From an uncultured Bermanella sp. (lineage in GTDB: Bacteria; Pseudomonadota; Gammaproteobacteria; Pseudomonadales; Oceanobacteraceae): a stretch of DNA of 50,913 nt. Made by a program: the position numbers and the translations under genes. The notes below the pieces were generated by a model. The model worked only from the letters and a program-made list of their open reading frames with translations. It made no database searches and was not told the DNA's origin. Position 1 is the stretch's first letter; each line of letters opens with the position of its first letter. This document shows, one piece after another, positions 1 to 8,318 of the stretch. The stretch spans positions 1 to 50,913 of the forward strand of contig CAJXRF010000041.1 in assembly GCA_913058575.1 (NCBI GenBank). The letters run 5' to 3'.

Positions 1-171
1 CCTCTATACATACTGTCTTTAAATTGCGCGCAGTATACCACTTAACCTTTAAAAGAGCAGATACCGATTTAAGCGCCTAGGGTATACAGCGCATCTATTT
101 CCATTATGGCATCTGTACACAAGGTAATAATCCCGAGTAAAATACTCGGACTCTTATTTAAGGCTCCAAAC

Positions 172-1182
172 ATGTCTGATTTCTGGGCAGCTATTGCCAA
201 TACCCATGTACCTTCCCCTGTTTCTTTAAATGACAATGACACTGTTCTTTGCCCAATTGTGGATCAAGCGGTGCTATCTGTTAGCGGGGCAGACAGCGCT
301 AAATTCATGCAAGGCCAGTTCACATGTAATATTTCGAATATCAACCAAAACACCTTTCGTTCAGGGGCCTGCTGTAATCCCAAAGGGCGCATGATCAGTA
401 GCTTTAATTTGGCCCAGAAAGGTGACAACGAATATTTATTGTGCCTGAACGAAACCCTAAGTGAGTCTACTCAGGGGCATTTAAAGAAGTACATGGTGTT
501 TTTTAAAAGCAGCATGACAACCAAACCGATGATTTTGGCCGGCCTTAAAGGCCCCCATGCTCAAGCTGTAATAGAACAAGTATTTTCACAATGCCCTACC
601 GAAGACTTTGGCCAAATAAACCATGCTTCTGGCATCATCATTAAGCTGCCATTTAATGCAGGCTTTGAATTATGGCTGTACCCAGAACAAGCTAATACCC
701 TAATTGAAGAGCTTCTCAACAATAGTAAGTGCATACTATCCAACGATTTGGCCTGGCCATTAAATCGAATTCAACATGGCTTAGCCCAGCTTACCCAAAC
801 CAGCATCGAAAGCTTCATTCCGCAAATGCTTAACCTTGGTCAAACTGGTGCCATTAGCTTCAATAAAGGCTGTTATACCGGCCAAGAAATTGTGGCGCGC
901 ATGCAGTATTTAGGCAAACTGAAACGCCACATGTACCGCGCTATTGTGCAAAGCACAGATACTATTGAACTTGGCACCCCCATTTATAGCCAGAACCAAG
1001 AAACATCCGTGGCCGAAGTGGTGAATGTTGCCATGACGGACACCCATAGTGAATTTCTCATGGTGTTAGATGCCAAATACACTCAAGCGCCACTATTTCT
1101 TGGACAAAACTCAGGCTTACCCATTGAGCTGCTATCCTTACCTTATGAAATAGTCCCAGAAGAGAAGCCTACAGAAGGTTAA
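172..1182 (+). CDS. ygfZ: tRNA-modifying protein YgfZ (folate-binding, GcvT-like)
   Basis: This is a folate-binding protein of the GcvT/YgfZ family, which in E. coli supports assembly or repair of certain Fe-S enzymes such as the tRNA thiolase MiaB. The family signature KGCYTGQE is present at about residues 232-239, followed by a typical RMQYLGKLKR stretch; the Cys is the residue known to matter in E. coli YgfZ. The frame is open from an ATG at 106, but that codon has no ribosome-binding site. The ATG at 172 has AAGG eight bases upstream and starts the usual family N-terminus, giving 336 residues. ygfZ often sits divergently from sdhE; any such partner would lie left of the window. The HDOD gene follows after about 60 bp with no clear terminator, so the two may be cotranscribed. 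Confidence 0.93.
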   Translation: MSDFWAAIANTHVPSPVSLNDNDTVLCPIVDQAVLSVSGADSAKFMQGQFTCNISNINQNTFRSGACCNPKGRMISSFNLAQKGDNEYLLCLNETLSESTQGHLKKYMVFFKSSMTTKPMILAGLKGPHAQAVIEQVFSQCPTEDFGQINHASGIIIKLPFNAGFELWLYPEQANTLIEELLNNSKCILSNDLAWPLNRIQHGLAQLTQTSIESFIPQMLNLGQTGAISFNKGCYTGQEIVARMQYLGKLKRHMYRAIVQSTDTIELGTPIYSQNQETSVAEVVNVAMTDTHSEFLMVLDAKYTQAPLFLGQNSGLPIELLSLPYEIVPEEKPTEG

Positions 1183-1243
1183 CCTGCCCCCTGCTGCTCT
1201 CTCTTTTGTCAAATAGCTTAGATAAGCTTAACAAGGAGTGAGC

Positions 1244-2074
1244 ATGGCCAACTTGCTTGAAACCGTTGCTAACGACTTAATTAACCAAATTAAACAAGAT
1301 TCTTTGGTGTTGCCCAGCCTGCCTGAGGTGTGTTTACGGGTGCGCGATGTGGCCGAAGATATAGATGCCACGATTCCCCAATTGGCTACCTTAATCAGCC
1401 AAGACACAGGCCTATCAGCCCGCATTATTAAAGTATCCAATAGCTCAATCATGCGTACCTCGTCAGAAGTGACCGACCTAACCACTGCCATTAGTCGTTT
1501 AGGCATGAACTTCACTGCCAATTTAGCCATGGGCTTAGCCATGGAGCAGATGTTTCAGGCCACCAGCGACGTGGTGGATAAACGCATGCGCAAAATCTGG
1601 AGCCAAAGCACCGAAACCGCTTCTATTTGCCATGTGTTAGCCAGCCATTACACCCAGCTATTGCCTGATCAAGCCATGTTAGCCGGGCTCATACACAAAA
1701 TTGGCGCCCTACCGGTTTTAGCGTATGCCGAGGATAACCGCACCCTACTCAACGATGGCTTTATGCTTGATAAGCTCATCGAAAAACTTCACCCCATTAT
1801 TGGCGGACATATTATGAAGGCGTGGAATTTTCCCGCCGCCATTCAAAAAGTACCCTTACAGTATTTAAAGTTTGACCGTGACGTGCCCGCAGTGGATTAC
1901 GTAGACATCGTCACTGTGGCGGTATTGCAAGGCCACGCCAACACCGACCACCCCTTAGCTAAGTTAGATTACGGCCAAGTAACGGCTTTTCAGCGAGTAG
2001 GCATGTCTCCCGAAATGGACATCAGTGAAGCGGTAGACCTAGACAGCAGTGAAATTACTGGGCTATTTGACTGA
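1244..2074 (+). CDS. HDOD domain-containing protein
   Basis: This is a stand-alone HDOD-domain protein of about 276 residues. The domain fills nearly the whole chain. It begins with the typical LPSLPEVCLRVRDVAED segment (about residues 25-41) and continues through ISQDTGLSARIIKVSNSS and an AGLIHKIG segment in the middle. HDOD proteins are related to HD phosphohydrolases but usually lack the metal-binding HD pair. They act in signalling, for example in motility, biofilm or stress control, and no output domain is attached here. The start at 1244 is chosen because AAGGAG ends five bases before it; a GTG at 1238 overlaps that Shine-Dalgarno sequence. The specific role is unknown. Confidence 0.9.
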   Translation: MANLLETVANDLINQIKQDSLVLPSLPEVCLRVRDVAEDIDATIPQLATLISQDTGLSARIIKVSNSSIMRTSSEVTDLTTAISRLGMNFTANLAMGLAMEQMFQATSDVVDKRMRKIWSQSTETASICHVLASHYTQLLPDQAMLAGLIHKIGALPVLAYAEDNRTLLNDGFMLDKLIEKLHPIIGGHIMKAWNFPAAIQKVPLQYLKFDRDVPAVDYVDIVTVAVLQGHANTDHPLAKLDYGQVTAFQRVGMSPEMDISEAVDLDSSEITGLFD

Positions 2075-2194
2075 CCTTTAATTTGCCCCGCTTATCTCAT
2101 TATTTAATTCCCGCCACAAGTAATCTTCTTGGCTTCAATGTAATCTGCCTTTTACGTTACTCACTAAGCGCTTGATATTAAAAGCCTATTTTAA

Positions 2195-2284
2195 ATTCGG
2201 ACACCTAACCATTTAGGCCCAATACAGTAAAACCCGTGTATACACTCAAGTGCCATTAAGGCCATCTTAAAGTGGTGTCCAAAT
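2195..2284. repeat. MITE-like 90-bp imperfect palindrome
   Basis: The ends are near-perfect 11-bp inverted repeats: ATTCGGACACC at 2195-2205, and GGTGTCCAAAT at 2274-2284 (10 of 11 pair). The element is roughly symmetric. A perfect GTGTATACAC palindrome lies at its centre (2236-2245), and GGCC blocks sit at the same distance from both ends. No reading frame is inside and no target-site duplication is obvious. This may be a miniature element or a collapsed insertion-sequence remnant; a folded regulatory element is the alternative. Confidence 0.4.
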
Positions 2285-2452
2285 AGACCCAGTTAGCGCC
2301 GTAAACATCAGTCCGTTAACCCCCCTTAAACCCCACTGTTTGTTGTTATTCATGAGGAAAATGGTGTAGATTTAATCAACCTTTTTGCTGATAACTTTGA
2401 TCTTTAGTACCCAGTTAGAAAAAGAAAGACTCGTTACGCTAGCCAATAAAAA

Positions 2453-2477
2453 TGGTCACGACCTTCTGGTCGAACCA
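2453..2477 (+). promoter_or_regulatory. hairpin in the leader of the acyl-CoA ligase gene
   Basis: A stem CGACC-TTCT-GGTCG is extended by an outer TGGT/ACCA stem across a small internal loop. It ends about 20 bp before the AAGG ribosome-binding site of the ligase gene. There is no T-run, so it is not a terminator. It may be an mRNA 5' structure or an operator. Confidence 0.35.
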
Positions 2478-2509
2478 CCTAATAATAAAAATGAATAAGG
2501 TGAAATATA

Positions 2510-4213
2510 ATGACGTTAAGCGAGATCGCGAAGAATAAAGCCCCCATAGAGATGCTGTACCATTGGGAAAAAACTTCTCCAAATAAAATTTATTTGCGCC
2601 AGCCCATTAATGACCAATGGCAAGAGCATACTTGGCATGACGTGGGGCAACAGGTACGTAAGCTCACCCAAGGGCTGTTTGATTTAGGTTTTAAGAAAGG
2701 CGACAAAATTGCCATTATTTCTAAAAACTGTGCCCAATGGATCATGACCGATCTTGCTTTACAGTTAGGGGGCTTTATTAGTGTGCCCCTTTATTTCGAT
2801 CAAACCCCTGAATCTTTCAAATACATATTAGAACACTCTGATGCCAAGGCCCTGTTTGTGGGGAAACTGGATGCCCCTATTTGGAATCGATTAAAAGACA
2901 ATGTGCCAGAAGGCATGAGTAAAATTGGCTTTTCTTTCCATGGCAGCGATGGCGACTGTGATCGTACCGCGCAAATGGATCACGACTGGATGACCATCGT
3001 TAACGCCAGTCAACCCTTCAGCAAAAGCCCTATTCCTGATGATCTTGACCCTTGGACCATCGTTTACACCTCAGGCACCACAGGCCACCCTAAAGGGGCC
3101 GTTCACTGTTACCGCGCTCCAAGGTTTGTGGGTTGTCGCACCATAGAGATTTTTAAAACCAGCCCTGAAGATAAAGGCTTGTCGTTTTTACCTTTGGCCC
3201 ACGTGGCGGAAAGACTGCTAGTGGCCACCAACAGTTTGTATGCCGGAATGGAAATCAGCTTTGTGCAATCGCAAGATACTTTTCAACGGGATCTTTGCTC
3301 GGTTCAGCCCACCATATTTTTCTCAGTACCGCGTTTATGGAAAAAATTCCAAGGGGGAGTTTTAGAAAAACTGCCCCAAAGCAAACTCGATACCTTACTA
3401 AAAATTCCTGTTATCAAAGGGCTTGTGGCTAAGAAATTACGCAAAGCCCTTGGCTTGGGCAATGCACGTATGGTGGTTTCAGGTGCGGCGCCACTATCAG
3501 GTGCCTTATTGAGTTGGTATAAAAAACTTGGCATTGAAATACTAGAAGGCTATGGGGTCACCGAGAACTTCGCATACGGCTTTATTGGACGTGTGGGTGA
3601 AAGTAAACAAGGTACTGTCGGCACAGCCATGCCAGGATGTGGCTATAGGTTAACGGATAGCGGTGAAGTATTATTCAAAAGCCCAACACTGATGCTTCAT
3701 TACTATAAAGATGAAGAAAAAACCAAAGAAGCCATCGACAGTGAAGGTTACTTACACACAGGTGATTTAGGAGAAGAAGATGAACAAGGCTTCTTAAAAA
3801 TCGCAGGTCGCATTAAAGAAACCTTTAAAACTGAAAAAGGTGAATTTGTAGCCCCTGCCCCTATTGAAGAAAAACTGGCCGCCTTTAAAGATTTTGAACA
3901 AATTTGTTTAGGGGGTTTAGGTTTAAAGCAACCGGTTGTGGTGGCGACACTTTCTGATATAGCCCAAAACAAACCTCGCCATCATTTAGAAAACAAAATT
4001 ACCGAGCACATTAAGTTAATTAACATTAACCTTTTGAATCATGAAAAAATTGCTGGGGTTATCGTCTCCAACGAAGACTGGCAACCAGACACAGGCCTAG
4101 TTACTCCCACCTTAAAGGTAAAACGCAACATGATTGAAAAACGTTATGCCAAGTTAATGGAAGAAGCAGTGGAAAGTGACATTAAAGTGTTATGGGAAGC
4201 CAATAGTAATTAA
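2510..4213 (+). CDS. Long-chain acyl-CoA synthetase, FAA1-type AMP-binding ligase
   Basis: This 567-residue ANL-superfamily ligase activates a long-chain fatty acid to its acyl-CoA through an acyl-adenylate. The ATP/AMP signature YTSGTTGHPKGA is at residues 186-197, EGYGVTE follows in the middle, and the HTGDLGEEDEQGFLKIAGR hinge with a KGEFVAP segment forms the C-terminal lid. The sequence resembles the FAA1 (COG1022) long-chain class rather than classical FadD. AAGG lies about eight bases before the ATG. A strong terminator follows, so it is probably a single-gene unit. It neighbours the DUF1329/DUF1302 pair in convergent orientation, and a second, different acyl-CoA ligase lies at 11.2 kb. 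Its exact substrate cannot be read from the sequence. Confidence 0.9.
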   Translation: MTLSEIAKNKAPIEMLYHWEKTSPNKIYLRQPINDQWQEHTWHDVGQQVRKLTQGLFDLGFKKGDKIAIISKNCAQWIMTDLALQLGGFISVPLYFDQTPESFKYILEHSDAKALFVGKLDAPIWNRLKDNVPEGMSKIGFSFHGSDGDCDRTAQMDHDWMTIVNASQPFSKSPIPDDLDPWTIVYTSGTTGHPKGAVHCYRAPRFVGCRTIEIFKTSPEDKGLSFLPLAHVAERLLVATNSLYAGMEISFVQSQDTFQRDLCSVQPTIFFSVPRLWKKFQGGVLEKLPQSKLDTLLKIPVIKGLVAKKLRKALGLGNARMVVSGAAPLSGALLSWYKKLGIEILEGYGVTENFAYGFIGRVGESKQGTVGTAMPGCGYRLTDSGEVLFKSPTLMLHYYKDEEKTKEAIDSEGYLHTGDLGEEDEQGFLKIAGRIKETFKTEKGEFVAPAPIEEKLAAFKDFEQICLGGLGLKQPVVVATLSDIAQNKPRHHLENKITEHIKLININLLNHEKIAGVIVSNEDWQPDTGLVTPTLKVKRNMIEKRYAKLMEEAVESDIKVLWEANSN

Positions 4214-4230
4214 TAACAAGGTAAAACCCA

Positions 4231-4263
4231 AAAGCACTTCAGAGCTCTGAAGTGCTTTTTTTA
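4231..4263 (+). terminator. Rho-independent terminator after the acyl-CoA ligase
   Basis: AAAGCACTTCAGAG is followed directly by its exact complement CTCTGAAGTGCTTT and then a T-run, making a perfect inverted repeat. The opposite strand also ends in a short T-rich stretch, so it may also serve the convergent DUF1329 gene. Confidence 0.9.
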
Positions 4264-4344
4264 TACCTGTAACATTCAAGAACCAATATTAAAAGGCGGT
4301 ATTCATCTCTATATAGAATTTCAACTTTTTTCAATCAATACACA

Positions 4345-5697
4345 TTAGCGGCGTCCCGATCGACGAATGGCCGAGGCGGTAAAGCTTTTACGTTTCATTT
4401 GTTTGCCAAAATTAAATGGGTCTTTCTCTTCGTTATTCAGTTCAACCAAATAGCGCCCCGAAAACAAGTCATAAGTGGTGGTGGACACATACCAAGGTGT
4501 ATTGGCATTCACAAACTGCAAAGCATGACCTTCAGAGGCCCGCCATAATTCACCACGATTATCATAGTGGTCGGCAATGGCAATTTGCCAGCTGTCTTCA
4601 TCAACATAAAATGTACGCTTACCATAAATATGACGCTCACCTTCCTTCAAAGTGGCCTCTACTTTCCATACACGGTGTAATTCGTAACGGGTTAAATCTT
4701 GATTAATATGACCTGCCTGAACAATGTCATCGTACTCGGTTTTTGGATTGGCTAACTTATAAGAGTTATAAGGAATATATATTTCCTGCTTGCCTAGGAG
4801 CTTCCAGTTGTACTTATCAGGTGCGCCGTTATACATATCCACTTGGTCGGAGGTACGCAAACCATCGCTTGCTGAACTGGGGGCATCGTAAGCCACCTGA
4901 GGAGCACGGCGTACTCGGCGTTGTCCTGCATTATAGCTCCACGCCATTCTTGGCTGATTCACTTGGTCAATGGTTTCATGTACCAGCAAAACATTACCGG
5001 TTAAACGAGCAGGTGATTTAATGGCTTGGGTGAAATAAAATAAAATATTATCATCGTCTTTTTCACTAAACCCTCCGTTTAAATATTGCGGGGCCGTTAA
5101 TTGGCTACGCACCCTTACTGGTGTATAGCTGCCATCACGTTGCACCGGCAATTGTGCTGAGTTTCGCTCGATTGAGCCCCCCCGATAGCGGCTCACATGA
5201 TTCCAAATCACTTCTAAGCCCGATTTAGGAATCGCAAAAGGAATGGATTCATCAAAATTAATAATGCCATTACCCCCATCTAACAATTCTGAGGTCAGTG
5301 CATTACGCTGTGCTTTATCAATAATAGCCTGAGGGTAACGGCTCGTACGATGAGTTTGATACACGGGCATTTTGTAAGTGGTTGGGTATTTTTTAAAGAG
5401 TGCCTTTTGCCCATCTGTTAATTGGCTTTCATATTTTGATAAATTTTCATGGGTAATTACAAACAAAGGTGTTTCTTTGGCATAAATATCTGCCAATGGA
5501 TCTGCTTCAATATTTTCTGGTAACCCCCCCATATATTTAGGGATGGTGCCACTTAAATTGGCAGCTTTTTCCGCCCCCATCACCGTAAGGTTATCCCCTA
5601 ATTGATTGGCAACTTGAATAGACACCTTTGCCAATGCTTCGCCACTGCCTAAAAGCAACAACAAAACAGAGGTTGAGAGCGATTTATAATGCATCAT
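4345..5697 (-). CDS. DUF1329 family protein, copy A (periplasmic, LolA/LolB-like fold)
   Basis: This 450-residue DUF1329 protein has a signal peptide (residues 1 to about 23, ending GSGEALA). The family is often annotated as outer membrane lipoprotein-sorting protein because its fold resembles LolA/LolB, which carry acyl chains in a hydrophobic cavity. It is almost always encoded next to a DUF1302 outer-membrane protein, as here. It has no lipobox, so it is probably soluble in the periplasm. AAAGGA precedes the first of two adjacent ATG codons. Copy B at 13.1 kb is very similar, above all in the C-terminal half; both contain RLTGNVLLVHETIDQVNQP. A role in moving a hydrophobic compound between the outer and inner membranes is an inference from fold and context. 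Confidence 0.9.
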   Translation of the reverse strand: MMHYKSLSTSVLLLLLGSGEALAKVSIQVANQLGDNLTVMGAEKAANLSGTIPKYMGGLPENIEADPLADIYAKETPLFVITHENLSKYESQLTDGQKALFKKYPTTYKMPVYQTHRTSRYPQAIIDKAQRNALTSELLDGGNGIINFDESIPFAIPKSGLEVIWNHVSRYRGGSIERNSAQLPVQRDGSYTPVRVRSQLTAPQYLNGGFSEKDDDNILFYFTQAIKSPARLTGNVLLVHETIDQVNQPRMAWSYNAGQRRVRRAPQVAYDAPSSASDGLRTSDQVDMYNGAPDKYNWKLLGKQEIYIPYNSYKLANPKTEYDDIVQAGHINQDLTRYELHRVWKVEATLKEGERHIYGKRTFYVDEDSWQIAIADHYDNRGELWRASEGHALQFVNANTPWYVSTTTYDLFSGRYLVELNNEEKDPFNFGKQMKRKSFTASAIRRSGRR

Positions 5698-5750
5698 AAA
5701 TTCCTTTGTTTTTACTAAGAGAAAAATCGTTATTATTTTTAATGGTTATT

Positions 5751-5774
5751 GAAAAAGGCCAGCATGGCTGGCCT
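5751..5774 (-). terminator. intercistronic terminator/attenuator between DUF1302 A and DUF1329 A
   Basis: On the minus strand AGGCCAGC-CAT-GCTGGCCT is followed by a short T-run. It lies in the 119-bp gap between the DUF1302 gene and the DUF1329 gene. It probably causes partial termination, giving more porin-like than DUF1329 message. Confidence 0.65.
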
Positions 5775-5816
5775 ATTAATAGGTAACGTTTTAGCTAAAA
5801 ATGATCTAAAACTAAA

Positions 5817-7838
5817 TTAAAACTGAACCCCTACACTAATAGACGCAAAATCGTGATCTGTTACCGTACTATAATCTCCACCCATAAATTGGTTGTAAGA
5901 AACGGTGGCGTTGTACATTTCACGATAATTGGCCTCTAAACTTAAACCCAAAGATTGCTGGCCTTCTTTAAAAGCACCGCTTGAATTGGGAGCGTACCCT
6001 TCAACATCATGACTCCAAGACAATACCGGTGTTAAATTCACACCGGCAAAAGCATCTGTGTAGTCGGCCATTAAACGGGCACGATAACCCCAAGAGCGGG
6101 TTGTGACAAAACCATCGTCAAGAGTATCGGCAGGTGAGCCAAAGATATCGGAGCGACCATATTTAATGGCGTCATCGCCTTCGTCAAAACTGTGCACATA
6201 ACTCATGCCCACTTCACCAACAAATGTTACGCGGTTAGCACCGGCCACTTGATCGAAAAATTGAATGGCTGTTAATTGTACTTGTGACACATCAAATAAA
6301 CGGTAACCGTCTACTTCACTGCCACCGTCAACTGCGGCTAATTCTAAATCTAAGTTATTGTTGTTTTCGGTGGCAGCTAATTGTGCGGCTTGGGCAGCTG
6401 CCGTTTCAGCGTCATTAGTGGCTGCAGCAAGTTGATTCGCGGCAACTACATCATCCGCTAAATTAGCCCCTAATAACGCAGTAATCATTTGTGGGCCGTT
6501 AATTTGTACCGGTACATCCTTCTTGTAGCTTACTTCACCCGATAGGGCTACGGACCCCACTGTGCTTGAGAAACTTAAACCCGTTACTTGAATGTCTTCT
6601 TTATACGTAACGTAGTATCCAGAATCATCGACCACCGCAGCACTGATTGCATCGGCACCATTTGCTGTAACAAATGCACCTACCGTAGCGTTAGCTTGGG
6701 CTTCTATGCCAGCTAGTTGAGTGGCATAAGCGGGATGCCCTTCTTCAATTCCATTCTCTGCTAAGGTTGCAATTCCAGCGGCGGTAACTCCTGCAATATA
6801 TTGAGCAGACAAATTACTTAAGACAGCTGCATTGCTAACATCATTCTTAACAAAATTAATACTCGGCACACGACTGTGAATGTTCATGGTGTATAAGCCA
6901 AATTCAGTATCCCCTAACGCTTCAGATGTAAATCGAAATGCCATACCGTATTGCCCTTCATCGCTGGCATCACGTTTGCCATCCACATCACGCTCAATAC
7001 TGGTCACACCATCTTGAATCGAAATGTTATTACAGCCCTCAGAGGCGTAATCATTACTAGAGAAAAAAGTGCCGCAACCAGGAATGACATGTTCTTGAAA
7101 CTCTAACTGGTAAAACGTTTCCAAACTTAAGTTTTCTGTTAAGCCTAAATTGGTATACGCCATGTTCACTGGCAACAAGACTTCTTTCACTTCAGCGCCA
7201 GGGCGCCGATACGCATTCACATCAATGGGGTTTATGGAGTTAACGCCCCCTGTAATAAACGTACTCTCCCCCCAACTCACCACTTGCTTACCTAAACGAA
7301 CATCCAAGGGCATATCTAAAATATCAAATTCACCATATACATAGGCATCCATTAATTCGGCACCTGAAGCTTTTGATAAATCATTAAATTCAGAATCATC
7401 CAGCTTTTCACCGTTGTTGTAACTCAGTGCGGTACCACTTTGGCCACCCACATCAGTGGTGGGACCGTGCCCGTAATCGACGCTGTTGTTTTCTAAGGCG
7501 GAGTCGTACCAGTATTTACCGCGTACAAACCCACCAAAATTCTGGTAACTAAATTGTAAATCGTGGCTGCCTTTAAAAATTTGAGAAAAAGCATCGCCAC
7601 TGGCGTAATTTCTATTGCCATCGTCACTGTTACTGGCATCACCATCTGTGTTCGTCAGCAATGATTCATCGGCACCTTGCACCCGCCAACTAGAACCTAA
7701 TGAAAGTTGTGACCCAAAAGAGCCTTCAATTTCGCCAATATTAAATTCAACCCCCTGAGCTTGAGCCGCCATTAACAAAGGAATCGCCACGGCTAAATAT
7801 TTCTTGCGACCAAGTGCCTTACTAACTTTATTAATCAT
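5817..7838 (-). CDS. DUF1302 family outer-membrane protein, copy A
   Basis: This 673-residue DUF1302 protein is a predicted outer-membrane beta-barrel. It starts with a signal peptide whose core is KKYLAVAIPLLMAAQAQG, continues with alternating amphipathic strands, and ends in an aromatic residue (SVGVQF), the usual insertion signal of outer-membrane proteins. DUF1302 and DUF1329 genes form conserved pairs, often in hydrocarbon-, steroid- or lipid-using bacteria. The middle (about residues 330-510) is rich in Ala, Asn and Gln and is much longer than in copy B; it may be a surface loop. The ATG follows GGCGGAAATA. Its 5' leader shares a 14-bp block with copy B and with the FATP-type ligase gene. 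Transport of a hydrophobic substrate is likely but not shown. Confidence 0.9.
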   Translation of the reverse strand: MINKVSKALGRKKYLAVAIPLLMAAQAQGVEFNIGEIEGSFGSQLSLGSSWRVQGADESLLTNTDGDASNSDDGNRNYASGDAFSQIFKGSHDLQFSYQNFGGFVRGKYWYDSALENNSVDYGHGPTTDVGGQSGTALSYNNGEKLDDSEFNDLSKASGAELMDAYVYGEFDILDMPLDVRLGKQVVSWGESTFITGGVNSINPIDVNAYRRPGAEVKEVLLPVNMAYTNLGLTENLSLETFYQLEFQEHVIPGCGTFFSSNDYASEGCNNISIQDGVTSIERDVDGKRDASDEGQYGMAFRFTSEALGDTEFGLYTMNIHSRVPSINFVKNDVSNAAVLSNLSAQYIAGVTAAGIATLAENGIEEGHPAYATQLAGIEAQANATVGAFVTANGADAISAAVVDDSGYYVTYKEDIQVTGLSFSSTVGSVALSGEVSYKKDVPVQINGPQMITALLGANLADDVVAANQLAAATNDAETAAAQAAQLAATENNNNLDLELAAVDGGSEVDGYRLFDVSQVQLTAIQFFDQVAGANRVTFVGEVGMSYVHSFDEGDDAIKYGRSDIFGSPADTLDDGFVTTRSWGYRARLMADYTDAFAGVNLTPVLSWSHDVEGYAPNSSGAFKEGQQSLGLSLEANYREMYNATVSYNQFMGGDYSTVTDHDFASISVGVQF

Positions 7839-8318
7839 TATTTCCGCCAGTTTTTATTTTATTTTTATTGTTTGTGGTGGCCGGTTTGATTTAGAAAGCG
7901 TTGCCAAAAGGAAGGGAGCAAACAGCCACTAAACCGACTGGCTTATCTTAATCAAAGACAATTGGTACCTTCTTGCCCATTTAAGCCAACAAAATAACCA
8001 GAAGTACCAGTGATGAATAAATATTGGTCAATGTCCGCCAAAACTCACTGGCATGGTCATTTTTCAGCCAACTCCTGTTTTTATTAGCTTTATAAATCAA
8101 AATAAGTGGGAATTTCAGATAATTTATCGGGTTTTATTCACACAATGGGAAACATACGGCTTTAGTGTGTCACCTCCTTCAAGCTTAAGGGGCTATTCAA
8201 ACCCCACAGATAAAGCAATTTGTTCTTGAAAGTTAGGTATTTTGAAGCTATCTTTACATCGTATAGTTTGATCATCAAATGATCACCTTCACCACGAATA
8301 AAAAAGACAGAGGGCTAC
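7839..8318. promoter_or_regulatory. 480-bp divergent control region between DUF1302 A and the oxidoreductase operon
   Basis: No gene is seen. It must hold the promoters for two divergent units. The part next to the DUF1302 gene carries the leader block TTTATTTTTATTGT (7858-7871), repeated at copy B. The part next to the oxidoreductase gene carries a TGATCA repeat pair (8269-8285). Confidence 0.6.
8269..8285. promoter_or_regulatory. candidate operator: paired TGATCA half-sites
   Basis: TGATCA-TCAAA-TGATCA lies about 35 bp upstream of the oxidoreductase start. Each half-site is itself palindromic, so the pair reads the same way on both strands, as expected for a dimeric repressor site. The cognate regulator is not identifiable in the window. 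Confidence 0.4.

Larger units (their letters stand above)
2075..2509. other. 435-bp intergenic region
   Basis: No convincing gene is seen here. It holds a MITE-like imperfect palindrome (2195-2284) and a hairpin just before the acyl-CoA ligase gene (2453-2477), both listed separately. The promoter of the ligase gene must lie here, but I could not single out -35/-10 boxes with confidence. Confidence 0.6.

Noticed and set aside
1238-1243. GTG start for the HDOD gene
   Set aside because: It overlaps the AAGGAG ribosome-binding site; the ATG six bases later is correctly spaced.
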